This document shows positions 1 to 7,658 of a stretch of 13,301 bases of DNA, one piece after another (the first letter of the stretch is position 1; every line of letters begins with the position of its first letter). The notes under the pieces are model-generated. The model made no database searches. It saw only the letters and a program-made list of their open reading frames with translations, and was not told the DNA's origin. Origin of the DNA: Wenzhouxiangella sp. (GTDB lineage: Bacteria; Pseudomonadota; Gammaproteobacteria; Xanthomonadales; Wenzhouxiangellaceae); the NCBI GenBank assembly GCA_007123575.1, contig SKKV01000190.1:1-13301 (forward strand). Reading direction: 5' to 3'. The translations under genes and the position numbers were made by a program.

Positions 1-106
1 CGGGAATGCCGCGGTCAGCGGCCAGCAGGGCCAGCAGCAGCTTGGCGTCGAATTCGCGGACCCGGGTTTCGCAAGGCAGGATCAGCGTGCGCGGTGCAGA
101 TGACAT
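1..106 (-). CDS. Surface carbohydrate biosynthesis protein, N-terminal fragment
   Basis: This gene is cut by the left edge; only its first 35 codons are visible. It starts at an ATG at 106-104 on the minus strand, 9 bases after the stop of the sulfotransferase gene, so it is very likely co-transcribed with it. The visible protein contains LPCETRVREFDAKLLLALLA around residues 10-29. This matches my memory of the opening of a family annotated as surface carbohydrate (surface polysaccharide) biosynthesis protein, which begins with a 'P-ETkvREfDAKLLLA' block followed by 'AERG'; here AADRG. The catalytic role of that family is not well defined. There is no convincing Shine-Dalgarno sequence, so translation may be coupled to the preceding gene. 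Family assignment rests on a short conserved N-terminus and is only moderately sure. Confidence 0.55.
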   Translation of the reverse strand, partial: MSSAPRTLILPCETRVREFDAKLLLALLAADRGIP

Positions 107-115
107 CAAACCCGG

Positions 116-1018
116 TCAATCAGCAGCGATGCGAAAACGCTCGGCCAGATCGGGCAGCAGGCGTTCCTCGACATACCGATCAATGCGTTCGATTTCGCTG
201 TCACTGAAATAGTCGCGGTAGCCGCCGACCTTGCCACGGCGGACCTTGTAGGAGTCCGGGTCCTCGACGTTTCGGGCCTTCAGGCGCGAGTTCTTGAAGA
301 AATTCTCGCGCTCCTTGCGCTTCAGCGCTTCGAACGAGGTGAAAGCGACCGCCTCGCTGATTTCCTCGGTGCTGAAATCCGAGCCGAGGAAGCTCAGCAG
401 CTTCGCCATCTCGGCTTCGGGTTCGGCGCGCAGGGTTTCGTAGTACAAGCGATAGACACGATCCCAGCCCGCAAGCTCCTGGTGCCAGTGATTGAGATAG
501 TCGCAGATCGCGGCCAGCCCCAGCGGCGACTGCATCACGAACTCGAACATCGAGCCTGAGTCCTCGACCTGGTAGAGCTCGCGCTTGTAAGCGCTGGCCC
601 GACGCGTGGACTGAAAATATTCCGACACCGCCACATCGCGGGGATCACGCAGCAGAAACACCACCGGCATCGCCTTCAAGGCCTTGCCGTGGCGATCACT
701 CGCCGCCAGCTTTTCCAGGTAGTGACCATGGGTCATGGCCACTACGGGAATGGCCGCATTCTGGGCGTGGAAATTATCGTATTCCAGCAATTGCTGTTCG
801 GGCAGGCTGTGGCGGGCCTGGAACAGGCGCGACAGCATCGCCCGCAGCCAGGTCCGACCGCTCTTGGCCCGCGACAGCACCAGGATGTCGGCAGCCAGCA
901 CGCGGCGGTTGTCCAGTTCGGCACGCAGGCGATGACGCAGCGCAACTCGACGGGCACGCGGCAGCGGTGCGGTCAGGGCCCAGATACCGGCCCGGAAAAG
1001 GCGAAGTCGATCAATCAT
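116..1018 (-). CDS. PAPS-dependent sulfotransferase domain protein
   Basis: A 300-residue protein with both PAPS-binding signatures of the sulfotransferase superfamily. The 5'-phosphosulfate loop is AKSGRTWLRAM at residues 51-61, after a beta-strand ADILVLSR. The 3'-phosphate motif is FLLRDPRDVAVSEYF at residues 121-135. Near the C-terminus RRGKVGGYRDYFS resembles the conserved 'RkG..GdW..yf' PAPS-contact block, and the length is normal for this family. The enzyme would transfer sulfate from PAPS to a hydroxyl or amine of a carbohydrate, lipid or small molecule; the sequence does not reveal the acceptor. The N-terminus is basic and has a short hydrophobic patch but no clear signal peptide, so it probably acts in the cytoplasm or at the inner face of the membrane. 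It sits between an acyltransferase gene 44 bases upstream and a surface-carbohydrate gene 9 bases downstream, which suggests modification of a surface glycan or glycolipid. Confidence 0.85.
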   Translation of the reverse strand: MIDRLRLFRAGIWALTAPLPRARRVALRHRLRAELDNRRVLAADILVLSRAKSGRTWLRAMLSRLFQARHSLPEQQLLEYDNFHAQNAAIPVVAMTHGHYLEKLAASDRHGKALKAMPVVFLLRDPRDVAVSEYFQSTRRASAYKRELYQVEDSGSMFEFVMQSPLGLAAICDYLNHWHQELAGWDRVYRLYYETLRAEPEAEMAKLLSFLGSDFSTEEISEAVAFTSFEALKRKERENFFKNSRLKARNVEDPDSYKVRRGKVGGYRDYFSDSEIERIDRYVEERLLPDLAERFRIAAD

Positions 1019-1062
1019 TTTGGCAGGCTTGAAAAACGTGGCCGCATTGTAGCGGATAAGCT

Positions 1063-1809
1063 TTAGAGCCGGCCTGAATTGGCATCCAGCATTTTGACAA
1101 TGGCTGCTCGAGCCTGGTCGGCCAGGTCTCGACGATCCGCCCGCGTCAGATCTGCGGTGGCAATGGGCTGTCCGAACTCAACGGTGATTTTTCCGGGCCG
1201 GATGTGGAATCCCCCCGGGGGCATTACCTTTCCACTGCCGGAAATGGCAACGGGAATGACATTGACAGCCGCACCGATCGCCACCCGGAATGCGCCGGTC
1301 TTGAAGCCCCTTACCTGGCCATCGCGGCTACGGGTGCCCTCGGGGAACGCGACTACGTGGTTGCCATTGCGGACAAGCTCCACGGCCTCCTGCAACTGCC
1401 TCTGGGCCTGGCCGGGCTGAAGACGGTTGACAAAAACCATGCCCATGGCTCGGGTATACCAGCCCAGAAAAGGCATCCGGCCCAGTTCCGATTTAAGCAT
1501 GAAGCGCAGCGGCACTGGCACGGCCAGAAACAGCGCCGGCACATCAATCATCGACTGGTGATTGGCAACCAGCACGCAGGGTTGACTGAAATCCACGCGC
1601 TCCAGACCACGGACTTCGAATCGCGCCGGCGCGCCATGAATTAGCAGCGGCGCCCAAATCCATCGAGCCATGCGCAACGGCACACGGGCACTGCCAGTCA
1701 GCACGCGCACTAGCAAGGCCACGCTGATCCAGAACGCGGAATATACAAGCGTGATGATTAGCTGCGCGCCGTTCAGCAGCAGCCAGTAAAGCTTGGCAAT
1801 CAATGGCAT
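1063..1809 (-). CDS. plsC: 1-acyl-sn-glycerol-3-phosphate acyltransferase (PlsC/LPLAT family)
   Basis: The reading frame is open back to 1971, but I place the start at ATG 1809, giving 248 residues: the family's hydrophobic N-terminal membrane segment (LYWLLLNGAQLIITLVYSAF) begins there, while the extra upstream 54 residues look non-coding. All four LPLAT blocks are present: NHQSMID (HX4D catalytic motif), GMVFVNR (motif II), FPEGTRSRDG (motif III) and VIPVAISGS (motif IV). The enzyme should transfer an acyl group to the sn-2 position of lysophosphatidic acid, giving phosphatidic acid, at the inner membrane. A paralogue with another acceptor (for example a lipid or glycan intermediate) is possible given the sulfotransferase and surface-carbohydrate genes downstream on the same strand. 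A candidate promoter lies at 1860-1887. The specific name plsC is by family; the family itself is certain. Confidence 0.9.
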   Translation of the reverse strand: MPLIAKLYWLLLNGAQLIITLVYSAFWISVALLVRVLTGSARVPLRMARWIWAPLLIHGAPARFEVRGLERVDFSQPCVLVANHQSMIDVPALFLAVPVPLRFMLKSELGRMPFLGWYTRAMGMVFVNRLQPGQAQRQLQEAVELVRNGNHVVAFPEGTRSRDGQVRGFKTGAFRVAIGAAVNVIPVAISGSGKVMPPGGFHIRPGKITVEFGQPIATADLTRADRRDLADQARAAIVKMLDANSGRL

Positions 1810-1859
1810 CTCTGGTCGCCAGCTCCGCTGGCCGGACTCTTTACAATCTCCCGTCCGAC

Positions 1860-1887
1860 ATGATAACTGGTCAAATGCATCGAACAA
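1860..1887 (-). promoter_or_regulatory. Candidate sigma70 promoter for the acyltransferase operon
   Basis: On the minus strand a TTGTTC hexamer (1887-1882) is followed after 16 bases by TATCAT (1865-1860). This would start transcription about 45 bases before the ATG at 1809. The same DNA read on the plus strand offers TTTACA (1840-1845), 16 bases, then GATAAC (1862-1867), a weaker candidate for the divergent DUF2339 gene. Both are hexamer matches only. Confidence 0.3.
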
Positions 1888-1992
1888 GAGCCGGTATCGA
1901 TGTAGACTGGAATTCGTGTGATCGATGCAGTCGATCCCGGTGCGCGGGCCACGAGGAGCAGTTGAACCCAATGAACACGGTAGGCTGACAGC

Positions 1993-4737
1993 ATGCTGCT
2001 TGCCATGATTGTGATTGGTGCCCTGCTCGGCCTGGTCTTGAGTGAAGCCTGGCTGATGACCAGTCTGTTCGGCGAGAATGGCTGGCTGGGCCTGCTTTTT
2101 GGTGGACTGATTGGCGCCCTGTGGGCGCGGCTGCTCAAGCTTGGTCGGCGCCTGGAGCGCTTGGAAGGTCGGCAGCAGGCAAAGGAAAATACTCGTCCAG
2201 AATCAGTTCCGCCCCAAGCACCCAGGCGGGAGAACGCTACTGAGCACGCCCCCGAAACCTCTGAACCTGCCTCCACCGAGCCCGCTCCGGAGCCACTGCC
2301 TAAACCTGCCGCAAGCGCGCAAACGGCAGACGACGAGAGCCTAAGATTTAATCCAGAGCCAGCGGCGCCCGCAGCAGAACAAAAGTCCGCACCGGCTCAG
2401 CAAAAGCTATCTTCAGGCCCCGATCCCTCCGAGAGGTCGGACACAGCATGGTCATCCTGGCTATGGGGTGGCAATCTGCCGGTCCGCATCGGGGTGCTGG
2501 TTTCGCTGGTCGGCATAGCCGCATTGCTGCGCTACGCCGCCGAGCAAGGCTGGCTGGCCGTGCCCATTGAAGCCCGCCTGGCCCTGGTCGCGCTGGCCGC
2601 CATTGCCGCCCTGGCGTTTGGCTGGAAGCAGCGGCTGCGCCGACGCGCCTTCGCGCTATCCATCCAGGGCGGTTCGATTGGCGTCCTGTTGATGGTGGTT
2701 TTCGCCGCCTACCGACTGTATGGCGTTGTACCCGTCGAGCTGACCTTTGTATTGAGCGTACTGCTGGTCGTCGGCGCCGGGCTGTTGGCCGTGCTGCAGG
2801 ACGCGCGCTGGCTGGCCATCCTCGGCATGCTGGCCGGCTTCGCCTCGCCACTGATCATCGGGGACGGGCAGCGCGGCCCGACCGGCATGTTCGCCTGGTA
2901 CGCGGTGCTTAACCTTGGCGTGTTCGGCATGGCCTGGTGGAAAGGCTGGCCGCTTTTGAACCGGATCGGCTTTTCCTTCACCTTCATCATTGGTGCCCTG
3001 TGGGGCTACCTGGCCTGGGACCCGCAGCACTATCCGTCGGCCCAGCTATTCTTGCTGCTATTTTCCGCCCTGTATTTCCTGATCCCGATCTTCGAGGCCA
3101 TCCGATCGCGACGCGAAAACGCTGAGCGTTTCGACGCCCTACTGGTTTTTTCCCTGCCGTTGGTTGCCCTGCCGCTGCAGGCCGCGATCACCCAGGGCGA
3201 CCGGATCAGTATTGCCACGGCCGCGTTCGCCGGCTCGCTGGTATACCTGATCAGCGCTGTTGCATTGATCAAGCGCTGGCGCTGTCCCAGCTTGGGCCGC
3301 GCCCATGCCGTCATCGCCATCGCCCTGGCCACGCTGGCGATCCCGTTTGCCTTCAGCGGGCTCACCGTGGCCATGATCTGGGCCCTGCAAGGTGGCGCCC
3401 TGGTCTGGTTCGGCTGTCAGCAGTCTTCTCGACTGGCCCGCCTGTCCGGCCTGCTGTTGCAGTTGGTCGCTGGCTGCGTGTGGCCCGTGCTGGTGGTCGT
3501 GTCCTGGTTTGGACGCCCGGCGGCCAATGTGTTTAGCGCCGAACTGGCCGGCGCGTTGGCCCTGGCCACCGCCGGTCTGGTCAGCGCGCGTGCCTACCAG
3601 CGCGCCGGTGCCGGCAGCATTCGAATCGGCTTGTATTGCGGCTGGGGCACGCTGTTCTGGGCCTTGGGGGCCCTTAACGAACTTCCCCGTCATCTGGCTG
3701 ATGCCCAGCTCGCCGCGGCGCTGATCGGCTTCCTTGCGCTGACCTCGCTTCTCGCCACCCTGTTCTTCCGCTGGTGCCGCTGGCCCGTGATGGGCTTTCT
3801 GCCGGGGCTGGGAATGATGTTCGCCGCCCTGATGCTTCCGGAGCAATGGGTTCATGGCGGGCCCTGGACCGGCAGCGGGCTCATGGCCTGGGCCGCGGTG
3901 CTGGTCTCGGTCTGGTTCGCCGACCGGCAATTCAGTCAAAGTGAGAGCGAATGGCGGGGCTGGCATAGCATTGCCGGGCACGGCGCTGTTGTCGCGATGC
4001 TGGTCGTTGGCCTGGCCTACTACAGCAGCATTGAACTGGGTCTGGCGGACGGATGGACCTGGCTGACTGCCGCCATGGCGCCGCTTGGCCTGGCTTTCTG
4101 GCTGCTCAACCGCGACGATGCGCCGCTAGCCCGCCGGCCACTGCCGACCTCGGTGCACGACGGTCTCCTGGCGGCGACCATGCTGTTTATTGTGCTGGCC
4201 CTGTTAGCCAGCCTGGCCGAGGCCGGGAATGCCGCTCCCCTGCCCTGGCTACCCTTGCTCAACCCATTGGAGCTGGCCCAGATACTGGCCCTGCTGATTA
4301 TCTTTACGTGTGCCCGCTCCGGGCGACCGCTTCTGCTGCCGACGCCATTGGGCCTGGGCCTGACCCTGGGTTTTCTGCTAATTACCACAATGGCCCTGCG
4401 CGGCGTGCACCAGCTCGGCGGTGCGGAATGGCACATTGCTGCCCTGATGCAGGACGCGCGAGCGCAGGCCGCCCTGACCATCACATGGACCGGTCTGGGG
4501 ACGCTGGCCTGGGTGATGGGCTCACGCCGAGGCAAGTATGAATTGTGGATGGCCGGCGCACTGCTGCTTGGCCTGGTGCTGCTCAAGCTGCTGCTGGTCG
4601 ATAGAACCTATCTGTCCACCGTGGCCGGCATTCTTTCCTTCCTTGCCTTTGGTCTTCTATCCATCGCTATTGGCTATCTGGCACCGGCACCACCCCGTCG
4701 CCGCACGGCGAGCGACGATGAGGACACGACGATATGA
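1993..4737 (+). CDS. DUF2339 multi-pass membrane protein
   Basis: A 914-residue integral membrane protein of unknown function. Residues 1-45 hold two hydrophobic segments, then a charged stretch (KLGRRLERLEGRQQ), then a Pro/Glu/Ala-rich linker to about residue 150. From about residue 155 onward the typical DUF2339 entry block WLWGGNLPVRIGVLVSLVGI is followed by LLRYAAEQGW, and the rest is an almost unbroken series of hydrophobic helices (I judge about twenty or more) with a short hydrophilic tail. The size and architecture fit the family. The start follows a weak purine stretch (GGTAGG), and no better start is available because the first helix begins at the second codon. The stop overlaps the next ATG in an ATGA arrangement, so the two products are probably made in fixed proportion. 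DUF2339 genes are, to my knowledge, often next to DUF3999 genes, as here. No transport or enzymatic role can be deduced. Confidence 0.9.
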   Translation: MLLAMIVIGALLGLVLSEAWLMTSLFGENGWLGLLFGGLIGALWARLLKLGRRLERLEGRQQAKENTRPESVPPQAPRRENATEHAPETSEPASTEPAPEPLPKPAASAQTADDESLRFNPEPAAPAAEQKSAPAQQKLSSGPDPSERSDTAWSSWLWGGNLPVRIGVLVSLVGIAALLRYAAEQGWLAVPIEARLALVALAAIAALAFGWKQRLRRRAFALSIQGGSIGVLLMVVFAAYRLYGVVPVELTFVLSVLLVVGAGLLAVLQDARWLAILGMLAGFASPLIIGDGQRGPTGMFAWYAVLNLGVFGMAWWKGWPLLNRIGFSFTFIIGALWGYLAWDPQHYPSAQLFLLLFSALYFLIPIFEAIRSRRENAERFDALLVFSLPLVALPLQAAITQGDRISIATAAFAGSLVYLISAVALIKRWRCPSLGRAHAVIAIALATLAIPFAFSGLTVAMIWALQGGALVWFGCQQSSRLARLSGLLLQLVAGCVWPVLVVVSWFGRPAANVFSAELAGALALATAGLVSARAYQRAGAGSIRIGLYCGWGTLFWALGALNELPRHLADAQLAAALIGFLALTSLLATLFFRWCRWPVMGFLPGLGMMFAALMLPEQWVHGGPWTGSGLMAWAAVLVSVWFADRQFSQSESEWRGWHSIAGHGAVVAMLVVGLAYYSSIELGLADGWTWLTAAMAPLGLAFWLLNRDDAPLARRPLPTSVHDGLLAATMLFIVLALLASLAEAGNAAPLPWLPLLNPLELAQILALLIIFTCARSGRPLLLPTPLGLGLTLGFLLITTMALRGVHQLGGAEWHIAALMQDARAQAALTITWTGLGTLAWVMGSRRGKYELWMAGALLLGLVLLKLLLVDRTYLSTVAGILSFLAFGLLSIAIGYLAPAPPRRRTASDDEDTTI

Positions 4738-6071
4738 GATTCAATCCACTCAGATACCTGCTAATCGTCTCGTTGGCCTGCCCAGCCTTTTCGTGGGCCT
4801 CAACCGAATTCGCCTGGCAGGTTCCCGTGCTTCACGAAAGCGATAGCGGCATGCTGCGTCTGGAACTGGATCCGGACATTTCGACGCACCTGCACCGGCT
4901 AGACGGCACGGACTGGGAAATCGTCGATTCAACCGGACGCAGTATGCCAGCGGTGCGCCTGTCTCCCCAGCATCTGACCGAACAACGCACCCAGCAGCGC
5001 GAGCTTTCATTTCAGCAACGCCTGTTGGAAAGACCCGAGGAACAAGACGATGGCCCGCTCACGCTTGACCTGGAAAGCAGCTCGGCCAGGCTGGTGATTC
5101 GCACACCGCGAGCGACGCCCCGCCCCGACGACCCGCCCATGGTGTTCCAGGCCTTGCTTGCCGGTCCGCTTCACAGAGAAGACAACAGCGAGTACTGGTT
5201 GCAGTTGGATTTTGAGGCAGGGCAAGTGCTCAGCCTCGACTGCCGCCTGCAAGACGCCGACGACGATGGCCCGGCCGATCAGCGCGTGGCGCTGACCCAA
5301 CGCGGCGACACCCGCCCCCGGCAGTACCAGTCACGAACGCGCCTGCTTCAATCAGCGGAAGGTTGGCACTTGAGCTGCTTTGGCAAAGAGCCGCCCAGCG
5401 AACTGCGCCTGGTCAATGCCATCCTCGAACAGCAGCAGCGGATCGATCATCGGCGGCGCAAGGCAGCCAGACCGGTCGCGGTGACGATGGACGAAGATGG
5501 CAGTGCAACGCACTTCAACCTTGCTGGCCCGCTACTGCTGGAAACGGTGCGGCTTGATATCACTGAAACCCGGCAGATCAGCCAGCTTCGCGTTCAATCG
5601 CGACAAGACCTCAACCAGAGCTGGCGTGATCGCGGCCACCTGACCCTTGATACGTTGTCGCAGAATCATCCTGCCGAGCTGACGCTCACCTCAGGGGTAC
5701 GTGACCGCTACTGGCGACTGTTGGCCGATCCGCCGCTACCCGAGCCACCGGCCGTTACATTGAACGCTGTCGTTGACGAAATCGGCTTTGTCCCCCAGGG
5801 GCGCCCGCCCTGGACTCTGCTGATCGGCGGCCGCCATCCCGGCACAACCAAGCTCAGCGAGCCGCTGCTGGCAGACCTGATTGCCCGGCAAGGTCCCGCC
5901 TGGCATTGGCCAAAGGTCAGACTGGGTGAAATCGAAGAGGCCGCGGGGCCTGCCGTTCTGGAACCGCCGGCCGACCCAATACCCTGGGAGCGTTACCTGC
6001 TCTGGTCCGTCCTTGTGCTGGGCAGCCTGATCGTGATTCGACTGGGCTGGGGTCTGTTACGCTCAGCCTGA
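4734..6071 (+). CDS. DUF3999 exported protein with C-terminal membrane anchor
   Basis: A 445-residue protein that starts inside the last codons of the DUF2339 gene (4-bp ATGA overlap). It has a signal peptide (basic MRFNPLR, hydrophobic YLLIVSLACPAF, likely cleavage after SWA at residue 22), a long hydrophilic, beta-rich region, and a single membrane helix near the end (about residues 420-441, LLWSVLVLGSLIVIRLGWGLL) followed by a very short tail. The predicted topology is therefore a periplasmic domain anchored in the inner membrane. The architecture and the pairing with DUF2339 match the DUF3999 family, whose function is unknown. Internal motifs such as LTLTSGVRDRYWRLLADPP and the late IGGRHPG are the parts I associate with the family. 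The likely role is a periplasmic partner of the multi-pass protein; that is inference from coupling and topology. Confidence 0.85.
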   Translation: MRFNPLRYLLIVSLACPAFSWASTEFAWQVPVLHESDSGMLRLELDPDISTHLHRLDGTDWEIVDSTGRSMPAVRLSPQHLTEQRTQQRELSFQQRLLERPEEQDDGPLTLDLESSSARLVIRTPRATPRPDDPPMVFQALLAGPLHREDNSEYWLQLDFEAGQVLSLDCRLQDADDDGPADQRVALTQRGDTRPRQYQSRTRLLQSAEGWHLSCFGKEPPSELRLVNAILEQQQRIDHRRRKAARPVAVTMDEDGSATHFNLAGPLLLETVRLDITETRQISQLRVQSRQDLNQSWRDRGHLTLDTLSQNHPAELTLTSGVRDRYWRLLADPPLPEPPAVTLNAVVDEIGFVPQGRPPWTLLIGGRHPGTTKLSEPLLADLIARQGPAWHWPKVRLGEIEEAAGPAVLEPPADPIPWERYLLWSVLVLGSLIVIRLGWGLLRSA

Positions 6072-6081
6072 ATTTTCAGGC
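6066..6081. terminator. Small palindrome between convergent genes
   Basis: GCCTGAATTTTCAGGC forms 7-bp arms around TT (in RNA more likely a 5-bp stem with a 6-base loop). It contains both stop codons of the convergent DUF3999 gene (TGA 6069-6071) and methyltransferase gene (minus-strand TGA, 6078-6076). It is short and has no downstream T-run, so it may be a weak bidirectional terminator or chance. Confidence 0.25.
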
Positions 6082-6876
6082 CAGACCGGTGTATTCGGAA
6101 AAAATGCCGAACACCACGTGGCGCTGAACATCCTTGAAACCAGCAGCCTTCAGAGCTTCCAGGATACTCTCCGGCGGCACGCAATTTTCGATCGTATCCC
6201 AGTAATAGCGCATCAACTCCTGGGTTTCCGGCGAACGCCGGAACAAACGCGCCATCAAGGGCACCACGCCCCGCAGATAAAAGCGCAGCAGATGAAAGCC
6301 GATGCGGTTTTTTGGACGCGTAATCTCAAGCAGCAACACCTTGCCACCCGATTTGAGCACCCGACGATACTCAACAAAGGTGTCCTTCAGATCGGCGACG
6401 TGGCGCAGCGCGTAGCCCATGCTCAGCAGGTCGAACTGATCATCGTCCAGGGGCATCCGGTCACCCGTTGCCACCAGGGTCTCAGTGACACCGTTGCGCT
6501 TGGCCTCGGTCAGCATGCCCTCGCTGGGATCAACCGCCACCACACGCCCCTGCTCACCTACTGTCTGCTGGGCAATCAAGGCCAATGAGCCGGTGCCGCT
6601 GCCAACGTCGACTACCTGCATGCCTTCCGCCAGGCCGTGCCGGTGCATGGCTTCGGATCGATAGCGATGGCCGGAACCGAACGACATCACCGAAATAATC
6701 CAGTCGTAATGCGGCGCACTGGCGTTAAACATCGCATCGACACGCTGCTGGCGCTGATCGGCCTCGGCGTAGTACTCCTTGAGCACCGGATGTGGAGCAA
6801 GCGGGGACGAATCCGACGATTCGCTGGCAGGCGACTTCACGATGGCACATTCACTTAGGATCGGCGCAAAGGCCAT
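6076..6876 (-). CDS. UbiE/COQ5-like class I SAM-dependent methyltransferase
   Basis: A 266-residue methyltransferase. The UbiE-type lead-in is present as FNASAPHYDWIISVMSFGSG (residues 50-69), followed by the SAM-binding motif I VVDVGSGTGSLAL (88-100), the acidic motif VVAVDPSEGML (112-122), DRMPLDDDQFDLLSMGYALRHVAD (139-162, motif IV region) and VLKSGGKVLLLEITRPKN (173-190). It therefore resembles the enzymes that C-methylate demethylmenaquinone or the ubiquinone benzoquinol. However, motif I is GSGTG where UbiE normally has AGGTG, and the end (NCVPPESILEALKAAGF, then VFGIFSEYTGLA) is not the UbiE tail, so this may be a paralogue with another substrate. The N-terminus is about 20 residues longer than E. 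coli UbiE; an in-frame GTG at 6840 is an alternative start. It converges on the DUF3999 gene and diverges from the pyrophosphatase gene. Confidence 0.75.
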   Translation of the reverse strand: MAFAPILSECAIVKSPASESSDSSPLAPHPVLKEYYAEADQRQQRVDAMFNASAPHYDWIISVMSFGSGHRYRSEAMHRHGLAEGMQVVDVGSGTGSLALIAQQTVGEQGRVVAVDPSEGMLTEAKRNGVTETLVATGDRMPLDDDQFDLLSMGYALRHVADLKDTFVEYRRVLKSGGKVLLLEITRPKNRIGFHLLRFYLRGVVPLMARLFRRSPETQELMRYYWDTIENCVPPESILEALKAAGFKDVQRHVVFGIFSEYTGLA

Positions 6877-6944
6877 CGTAACCCATCAGACCTAGCTGAC
6901 GGCACCCAAGCCATGTTCAGATCCGAAAAACCATGACCGACCGG

Positions 6945-6952
6945 TATACAAT
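6945..6952 (+). promoter_or_regulatory. Candidate -10 element for pyrophosphatase gene
   Basis: TATACAAT (6945-6952) in the 103-base divergent intergenic region offers TATACA or TACAAT as a -10 box, about 28-35 bases before the pyrophosphatase ATG. I find no good -35 hexamer at the right distance, and the gene has no clear Shine-Dalgarno sequence, so the leader would be short. Confidence 0.3.
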
Positions 6953-6979
6953 CGAACTGCACCCCACACGAGCCAAACC

Positions 6980-7591
6980 ATGCCCTTCCCGAACCCTTTT
7001 TACCGCTGGCGCCCGCACCCCTGGCACGGACTCGACACCGGACGCGAGCCGCCAGAAAGCGTACACGCCTACATCGAAATCACACCGTTCGATACGGTCA
7101 AGTATGAAATCGACAAGAAAACCGGGTATCTGCTGGTCGACCGCCCGCAGCGCACCTCGTCGCAGCCCCCAACCCTTTATGGCTTTATCCCGCGGACATT
7201 CTGCGGTGATCGGGTAGGCGCCCTGCTGCCAGGGGCCAAGCGCGGCGACGGCGATCCACTCGATATCTGCGTGTTCAGCGAGCGACCGATTTCGCGCAGC
7301 GAGGTGGTCCTCAACGTGCGGGTTATCGGCGGCCTGCAAATGCTCGACAACGGAGAGGCTGATGACAAGATTGTCGCCGTTCTGGAAAACGACAGTCTAT
7401 GGGGCGAAGCCAGCGACATCAGCGACCTGCCCGCCTCGCTGACAGAACGCCTGCGCCACTACTTCCTCACATACAAGCTGCTGCCGGGTGAAGAGGCGGA
7501 AATCAGCATCGACAAAATCTACGGCCGCGAACACGCCCGCAAGGTCGTCGAAGCCTCCATCCGCGACTACGAGGACGAATACGGCGACTGA
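6980..7591 (+). CDS. ppa: Inorganic pyrophosphatase, family I
   Basis: A 203-residue soluble cytoplasmic enzyme that hydrolyses pyrophosphate to two phosphates with Mg2+ and so drives biosynthetic reactions forward. The active-site set is complete by comparison with E. coli PPase: KYE (residues 41-43), Arg55, YGFIP (67-71), the metal-binding DGDPLD (90-95), and D123-x4-D128-x-K130 in DNGEADDK, equivalent to Asp97/Asp102/Lys104; YK is retained in HYFLTYKLLPGEE. The N-terminal block PFYRWRPHPWHGL and the motifs DRPQRTSSQPPTLYGFIPR and ISDLPASLTERLRHYFLTYK are typical of the branch I associate with Chlamydia, Leptospira and Bacteroidetes enzymes rather than the compact E. coli-type enzyme. The ATG at 6980 is the only sensible start. 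The gene stands alone, followed by the tRNA-Asn promoter. Confidence 0.93.
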   Translation: MPFPNPFYRWRPHPWHGLDTGREPPESVHAYIEITPFDTVKYEIDKKTGYLLVDRPQRTSSQPPTLYGFIPRTFCGDRVGALLPGAKRGDGDPLDICVFSERPISRSEVVLNVRVIGGLQMLDNGEADDKIVAVLENDSLWGEASDISDLPASLTERLRHYFLTYKLLPGEEAEISIDKIYGREHARKVVEASIRDYEDEYGD

Positions 7592-7615
7592 TTTGCAAAA
7601 AGCCTGCGCCGGGGG

Positions 7616-7644
7616 TTGACGAAAAAAAACCTGCGCATCATAAT
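7616..7644 (+). promoter_or_regulatory. Sigma70-type promoter of tRNA-Asn
   Basis: TTGACG (7616-7621) and CATAAT (7639-7644) are separated by exactly 17 bases, each matching the consensus at five of six positions. An A8 run (7622-7629) lies just after the -35 box. Initiation would be near 7651, a few bases before the mature tRNA 5' end at 7659. The promoter begins only 25 bases after the pyrophosphatase stop. Confidence 0.75.
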
Positions 7645-7658
7645 TGCTGGCTTGCAAT

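Noticed and set aside
1204..1644. 146-codon open frame on the plus strand
   Set aside because: It lies opposite the conserved blocks of the acyltransferase gene and shows no recognisable protein features.
1810..1971. Upstream extension of the acyltransferase to 1971
   Set aside because: The extra 54 residues precede the conserved N-terminal membrane segment and have no family character; the candidate promoter lies inside them.
3139..3981. 280-codon open frame on the minus strand inside the DUF2339 gene
   Set aside because: It is antisense to a clear membrane-protein gene, its translation is rich in His, Gln, Gly and Arg without any domain pattern, and such long antisense frames are expected in GC-rich DNA.
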